This document shows positions 60,575-64,000 of a DNA stretch of 64,000 bases, piece after piece. The first letter of the stretch is position 1; each line of letters opens with the position of its first letter. The stretch covers positions 1-64,000 of the forward strand of contig CAYPOD010000014.1 of assembly GCA_964412375.1 (NCBI GenBank). Direction: 5' to 3'. This DNA comes from CADEDV01 sp964412375 (GTDB lineage: Bacteria > Bacteroidota > Bacteroidia > Chitinophagales > Chitinophagaceae). The position numbers were made by a program, and so were the translations under genes. Under the pieces are notes generated by a model that worked only from the letters and a program-made list of their open reading frames with translations, had not been told where the DNA came from and ran no database searches.

Positions 60575-61225
60575 CTACCCCGGTATCCTCGTAATATATT
60601 TCTCGATCTGTTTGATCTGGTCAACGATCTGCGGCGTAGTGGGTCTTAATGCTTTCGCTTTTCTGAAAAAATCTTTCGCCGCCCTGAATTCTCTTTTGTT
60701 CATCATGATGCTGCACATCTGTAAATATGCAGCCGCCTCATTTTCTTTATCGGGCAATCCTTTGCGGATGGCAGAACGGATATAGCTTTCCGCCTGTTTC
60801 ATATCATTTTTTTGCATGGCCAGCATTCCCATCTGCAACATACTGGCACCTTCAGCTTCTTTCATGGGCATGCCCAGGTCCAATCCTTTCTTCATCATTT
60901 TTTCGGCCCCTTCAAAATCCTGGTTCATCATAGCGATGTTTCCTTTCAGGGTGTAATACACGGAACGGATGGGTTTATAGAGCAGGTTGGGAAATTTGAT
61001 GGAGTCCAGCACTTTTTGTGCGCCTTCCATATCGCCGCTCTCCATATATTCCTGTATCAGCCGCAGCGGCCCAAAGAAAAAATGACCCAGCACCAGGATG
61101 ACTCCCACCAGGTATAAGGGAAAAGCCGGCCAGAAACTTCCGGCATAGTTCACATAAACACCGGCCACTATCATCACCAGGCCAATCCAAAGGCGATATT
61201 TAATGAGCAAATTGTAAAACTTCAT
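60575..61225 (-). CDS. TPR-repeat membrane protein
   Basis: A 216-residue protein. Two membrane helices (about 9-28 and 31-52; IGLVMIVAGVYVNYAG and LYLVGVILVLGHFFFG) are followed by three to four TPR-like helix pairs (GDMEGAQKVLDSI, NQDFEGAEKMMKKGLDLG, KNDMKQAESYIRSAI, KREFRAAKDFFRKAK). TPRs serve protein contact, here on the cytoplasmic side or periplasm. Function unknown. Confidence 0.82.
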   Translation of the reverse strand: MKFYNLLIKYRLWIGLVMIVAGVYVNYAGSFWPAFPLYLVGVILVLGHFFFGPLRLIQEYMESGDMEGAQKVLDSIKFPNLLYKPIRSVYYTLKGNIAMMNQDFEGAEKMMKKGLDLGMPMKEAEGASMLQMGMLAMQKNDMKQAESYIRSAIRKGLPDKENEAAAYLQMCSIMMNKREFRAAKDFFRKAKALRPTTPQIVDQIKQIEKYITRIPG

Positions 61226-61277
61226 GTTTCATCTTTTAAGGGGGGCAAAGATAAGGCCTGCAGGGGGAACAGCCCGG

Positions 61278-61739
61278 TCAATCCCGGGCATCATTGATCT
61301 CCAGCCAATAGCCATCGGGGTCACGGAAATAGATTTGCTTCACTCCATCCACACGGGTAGTGACTGCACCGGGCTCACCAGTCCAGTTCTCAAAAGCGAT
61401 TTTCTTATCCATTAATAGTGTGATGAAACGATCTACAGAGCTTACGGTGAAGCAGAGGTGTGCATTTTTGGGATAGCTAACGGGTGCCGTGGCGCCTTCA
61501 ATAAGGTGCAGGTGGCTTTTTATTCCAATAGAAAACCAGGTGTGCTTGCCGTCACGAAATGGTTCAGGAATAGTATCCAGGCCAATAACATCACGATAAA
61601 AAATGGTACTGGTTTTAAGGTCTCTTACATACAAAGCAATATGATTGAGACTGGCTTTGGACTTGTTACTTTCTTTTTGCGCCGTTGCCCAAAAGGGCAG
61701 CAGCCAAATGGTTGTTGCGATCAATAACTTTCTTGTCAT
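61278..61739 (-). CDS. Secreted VOC (glyoxalase-fold) protein
   Basis: A 153-residue protein with signal peptide MTRKLLIATTIWLLPFWATAQ, then a VOC fold: LNHIALYVRDLKTSTIFYRD, HLHLIEG, NAHLCFTV and FRDPDGYWLEIND, holding the typical His/Glu metal ligands. Most VOC proteins are cytoplasmic, so export is unusual. Reaction unknown. Confidence 0.85.
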   Translation of the reverse strand: MTRKLLIATTIWLLPFWATAQKESNKSKASLNHIALYVRDLKTSTIFYRDVIGLDTIPEPFRDGKHTWFSIGIKSHLHLIEGATAPVSYPKNAHLCFTVSSVDRFITLLMDKKIAFENWTGEPGAVTTRVDGVKQIYFRDPDGYWLEINDARD

Positions 61740-61796
61740 CTCAGCAAGGTAGCAACAAAAACCATTGGCCGCTGCAGTTGTACATAACCCGGGGAA

Positions 61797-62291
61797 TTAT
61801 GCTCTTTCCCAGAAAGGGGGTGGCTCTATACCCAACGAACGGAGATAGACATAGGCCTGCCCGCGGTGGTGAATTTCGTTGTCAACAAAATACTCGATAA
61901 ACGACAGACAGGTGCCGGGCCACTGTCCAAAGGCCACATCCTCTTCTTCAAACCGGGCCGGGGTAATTTGCGGCCATATTTTATTGATGCCTTCGGTGGC
62001 TTTGTCCCAGAGATCAAGTAGTTCTTTTTTGGTATGCACTTCTTTGGCATCGGCCCATTTTTGCCATTCGCCGGTGGCGATGCCTGATACACCCGGCACT
62101 GCCATGCCCAGGAATTCATAGACCATTTCTGCAAAAGGCCTCATGTCGCCAATGGAGTAGGAGAAGAGTTTGTCTTCGGGAAATGCTTCAATGGTGCGGC
62201 GGGTGAGGCTTCGGTGACCCTGCCAGTGCTTCAGCAGGTCGTCTGTTGATATAAGAATTGCTTTTTTGGTAGTAAGTTCTTTGTTTGCCAT
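61797..62291 (-). CDS. DinB-family protein
   Basis: A 164-residue four-helix DinB/DUF664-type protein. Candidate metal His are in LKHWQGHRS (N-terminal helix), and in NEIHHRGQAYVYLRSLGI (HxxxH-like, C-terminal). Family members act as thiol transferases or metal-dependent hydrolases, or have no known role. ATG 62291 (MANKELTTK) is preferred to the longer frame. Confidence 0.85.
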   Translation of the reverse strand: MANKELTTKKAILISTDDLLKHWQGHRSLTRRTIEAFPEDKLFSYSIGDMRPFAEMVYEFLGMAVPGVSGIATGEWQKWADAKEVHTKKELLDLWDKATEGINKIWPQITPARFEEEDVAFGQWPGTCLSFIEYFVDNEIHHRGQAYVYLRSLGIEPPPFWERA

Positions 62292-62416
62292 TGGAATAAG
62301 TTTTTTAATTGAATACACAAAACAAACCCGCACGGCTGACAGCCCTATGGCAGCCGGTTTTGCCCGGGATAAAAAATTTTAAGGTCAAAACCGTTATTTT
62401 TGCTGCCCTTTCTATT

Positions 62417-62488
62417 GGCCCGGTAGTTCAATGGATAGAATAGGAGTTTCCTAAACTCTAGATACAAGTTCGATTCTTGTCCGGGCTA
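62417..62488 (+). tRNA. tRNA-Arg (anticodon CCU)
   Basis: A 72-base cloverleaf without encoded CCA. Acceptor GGCCCGG pairs with CCGGGCT (last pair G-U), D-stem GTTC/GAAT, anticodon stem GGAGT/ACTCT with loop TTCCTAA (anticodon CCT), 4-base variable loop, T-arm ACAAG-TTCGATT-CTTGT. Anticodon CCU reads AGG (Arg). Confidence 0.93.
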
Positions 62489-62551
62489 CTTTTTTTATTC
62501 AGAGGGTTTCTTAAATTTTTGATACAGGTGCTGACGCAGTTTTGATGGTCA

Positions 62552-62577
62552 GGATGCTGACTTAAACGTCAGCATCC
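62552..62577. repeat. Perfect hairpin between tRNA-Arg and the OmpA gene
   Basis: GGATGCTGAC and GTCAGCATCC form a 10-bp perfect stem around TTAAAC. No T-run follows, so it is not a standard terminator. The rest of 62489-62732 contains no gene. Confidence 0.6.
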
Positions 62578-62699
62578 GATTCTATCCGGCACTGCAATCT
62601 TAAAATAATTGCCGACATTATCATTTTCTTTTTCCCCAACTCAACCCCTCTTTCCCTCAATTCAGTCATTCTTCGCTTTTTCCCGCTAGTCCACCACCA

Positions 62700-62707
62700 T
62701 AGTTTTG
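62700..62707 (+). promoter_or_regulatory. -7 element TAGTTTTG for the OmpA-family gene
   Basis: Exact TAnnTTTG match 25 bases before ATG 62733; a TTT-rich tract stands about 20 bases upstream. Confidence 0.5.
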
Positions 62708-62732
62708 GCTTTCTAATTAAAAACCTTATACC

Positions 62733-64000
62733 ATGAACCGGAAATTCATTGTTGCTGCGCTGGTAGTGCTGCTTCCTTTTGTGGCCGATGCACAACTGAA
62801 CAATATCCTTAACAAAGTAAAGAACAAGGCAAAGAACAGGGCCGACCAGAAAGTTGATAAAGAGATTGACAATGCTCTGGATGAACTTGAAGGAAAGAAA
62901 AAGGCAGAACCATCGGTGGCAAAGAAAAGTGACAGTAATATCGCTGAGACAAAACCAAATAAGCCTTCGCTGAAAAGTTTTTCAAAGTATGATTTCATAC
63001 CTGGTGATTCTGTCCTGTATTATGATGCCTTTGAAGGGGAAGCCATTGCTGAATTGCCCACCGGCTGGAACACCAGCGGCACCGGTGAGGTGGTGACACT
63101 TGACAAATACCCCGGCAACTGGCTTCAACTGCACAAAAAATTCATGTACCTGAGCAGCAGCAAAAAATCTTATGGTGAAAATTTTACCGCAGAGTTCGAT
63201 ATCATCCTGCAATTAAAGAACAATGGCTGGAGCTATCCTGAGATCTATTTTGGTTTTTTCAACAGCGGCGAAGAACCGAATGATGGAAATAATTTTCTCA
63301 GGGATTACAGGAAGAATGCAGCCGTGGTGGCCACTATTGCGCCGGGAGAAATGCGTTCATCAAGAGTAAAGCTGCATACCTACCAAAAAAGCAGGCCCTG
63401 GTTCCAGGGGGATGCCAAAGCGTTTGAGGTGCTGGAAAAATGGTATTTCACTCCCGTGCATGTGGCGGTACAGGTGCAGAAAGAAAGATGCCGTATCTGG
63501 ATCAATGAAGAAAAAGTATTTGATGTGCCTAAAGCTGTTCCACCGGGAGAGATCATGAACCAGTTGTTCTTTGAAGTGGGCGGCACGAACTACCCCGAAA
63601 ACCAGTATGCTGTTTTCATCAGTAATATCAAAGTGGCAACCGGCAAACCTGACACCAGGCATAAACTGATAGAAGAAGGTAAGTTTTCTACCACGGGTAT
63701 TCTTTTCGATTTTCAAAGTGCAGTAATCAAACCGGAGTCGTATGCGGTGGTGAAAGAGATCGCTGCGGTGCTGAAGGAGAATAGTGCTGTAAAAATAAAA
63801 GTGCTGGGCCACACCAGTAGTGACGGCGATGACAATGCCAATATGGAACTATCCAAAAAGAGAGCATCGGCAGTAAAAGAATTGCTGGTGAATGAATTTG
63901 GTATTGACAGTGGCAGGATTGAAACCGAAGGAAAAGGGGAGACAGAGCCTGTTGCTGACAACAAAACCAAAGAAAGCAAGATGCTGAACCGCCGGGTGGA
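62733..64000 (+). CDS. OmpA-family protein (3' end missing)
   Basis: Open to the right edge; about 422 codons seen. Signal peptide MNRKFIVAALVVLLPFVADA, then a charged helical stretch (LNNILNKVKNKAKNRADQKV), a lectin/LamG-like beta region (about 95-310; YDAFEGEAIAELPTGWNTSG, DIILQLKNNGWSYPEIYFGF), and an OmpA-C-like domain (about 325 to end; GILFDFQSAVIKPESYAVVK, GHTSSDGDDNANMELSKKRA) that binds peptidoglycan. It is cut before the end of the OmpA domain. No stop codon in the window, so short-ORF tables would miss it. Confidence 0.9.
   Translation, partial: MNRKFIVAALVVLLPFVADAQLNNILNKVKNKAKNRADQKVDKEIDNALDELEGKKKAEPSVAKKSDSNIAETKPNKPSLKSFSKYDFIPGDSVLYYDAFEGEAIAELPTGWNTSGTGEVVTLDKYPGNWLQLHKKFMYLSSSKKSYGENFTAEFDIILQLKNNGWSYPEIYFGFFNSGEEPNDGNNFLRDYRKNAAVVATIAPGEMRSSRVKLHTYQKSRPWFQGDAKAFEVLEKWYFTPVHVAVQVQKERCRIWINEEKVFDVPKAVPPGEIMNQLFFEVGGTNYPENQYAVFISNIKVATGKPDTRHKLIEEGKFSTTGILFDFQSAVIKPESYAVVKEIAAVLKENSAVKIKVLGHTSSDGDDNANMELSKKRASAVKELLVNEFGIDSGRIETEGKGETEPVADNKTKESKMLNRRV

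Noticed and set aside
62417..62577. tRNA-Arg as an integration site of a genomic island
   Set aside because: No integrase gene, no direct repeat of the tRNA 3' end and no foreign-looking genes are seen in the window.

Overview
The window is a contiguous piece of a Bacteroidota chromosome, most likely from the Chitinophagaceae/Chitinophagia. This rests on: two large secreted proteins with C-terminal type IX secretion (T9SS) sorting domains; promoters of the Bacteroidota type (TTG/TTTG, about 18-20 bp, then TAnnTTTG) and few Shine-Dalgarno sites; the THX small ribosomal protein; methionine synthase split into two proteins; and many signal-peptide proteins of Bacteroidota style. There is no rRNA, CRISPR array, insertion sequence, phage or conjugation gene. 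It reads as mostly core chromosome with accessory sugar, envelope and signalling modules.

Layout. 1-5.6 kb: 3' part of a T9SS-exported adhesin-like protein, an M23 peptidase, ruvB and an orphan RprY-type response regulator. 5.7-9.7 kb: a GroES-like protein, a HerA/DUF853 ATPase and recQ. 9.7-15.2 kb: copper P-type ATPase, tsaE, alanine dehydrogenase, an ABC ATPase overlapping lpxA. 15.3-17.2 kb: AraC regulator and ChaN-like protein. 17.2-26.5 kb: a carbohydrate region with a GH37 trehalase, MFS transporter, LacI regulator, an outer-membrane barrel / vanadium-haloperoxidase-like lipoprotein / small membrane protein operon and a secreted GH65 enzyme. Four CG-centred palindromes resembling GCAAACGTTTGC sit before these units, so they probably form one LacI regulon. 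26.6-30.5 kb: a six-PKD T9SS protein, an HD-domain protein and an NAPE-PLD-like hydrolase.

30.6-33.5 kb: rplM-rpsI-rpsB-tsf. 33.5-42.1 kb lies between tsf and pyrH and looks like accessory cargo: a TPR histidine kinase and LuxR-type response regulator followed by three secreted proteins of exactly 183 residues, then an M19 dipeptidase, a small secreted protein and a methyltransferase. A perfect palindrome TAACACCCGGGTGTTA before the kinase and a diverged copy before the secreted trio suggest a self-controlled signalling circuit; this is my best candidate for an undescribed system.

42.1-48.6 kb: pyrH, a coiled-coil membrane protein, pdxH, THX (39 aa), HU, a DUF4286 protein, exonuclease III, a LOG-family protein, SemiSWEET and a HAD phosphatase. 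48.6-54.7 kb: split metH (with a 30-codon ORF in the gap), recR and an Ig-like lipoprotein. 54.8-64 kb: a UvrD-type helicase-nuclease, SRPBCC protein, GH20 hexosaminidase, TPR membrane protein, secreted VOC protein, DinB protein, tRNA-Arg(CCU) and the 5' part of an OmpA-family gene.

Two kinds of short dispersed repeat occur. One is a TCACGATTCACGA-type sequence in gene junctions. The other is a GC-rich palindrome around GCCTGCCGGCAGGC, which has become coding sequence at the recQ N-terminus; a related copy lies inside the copper ATPase gene.
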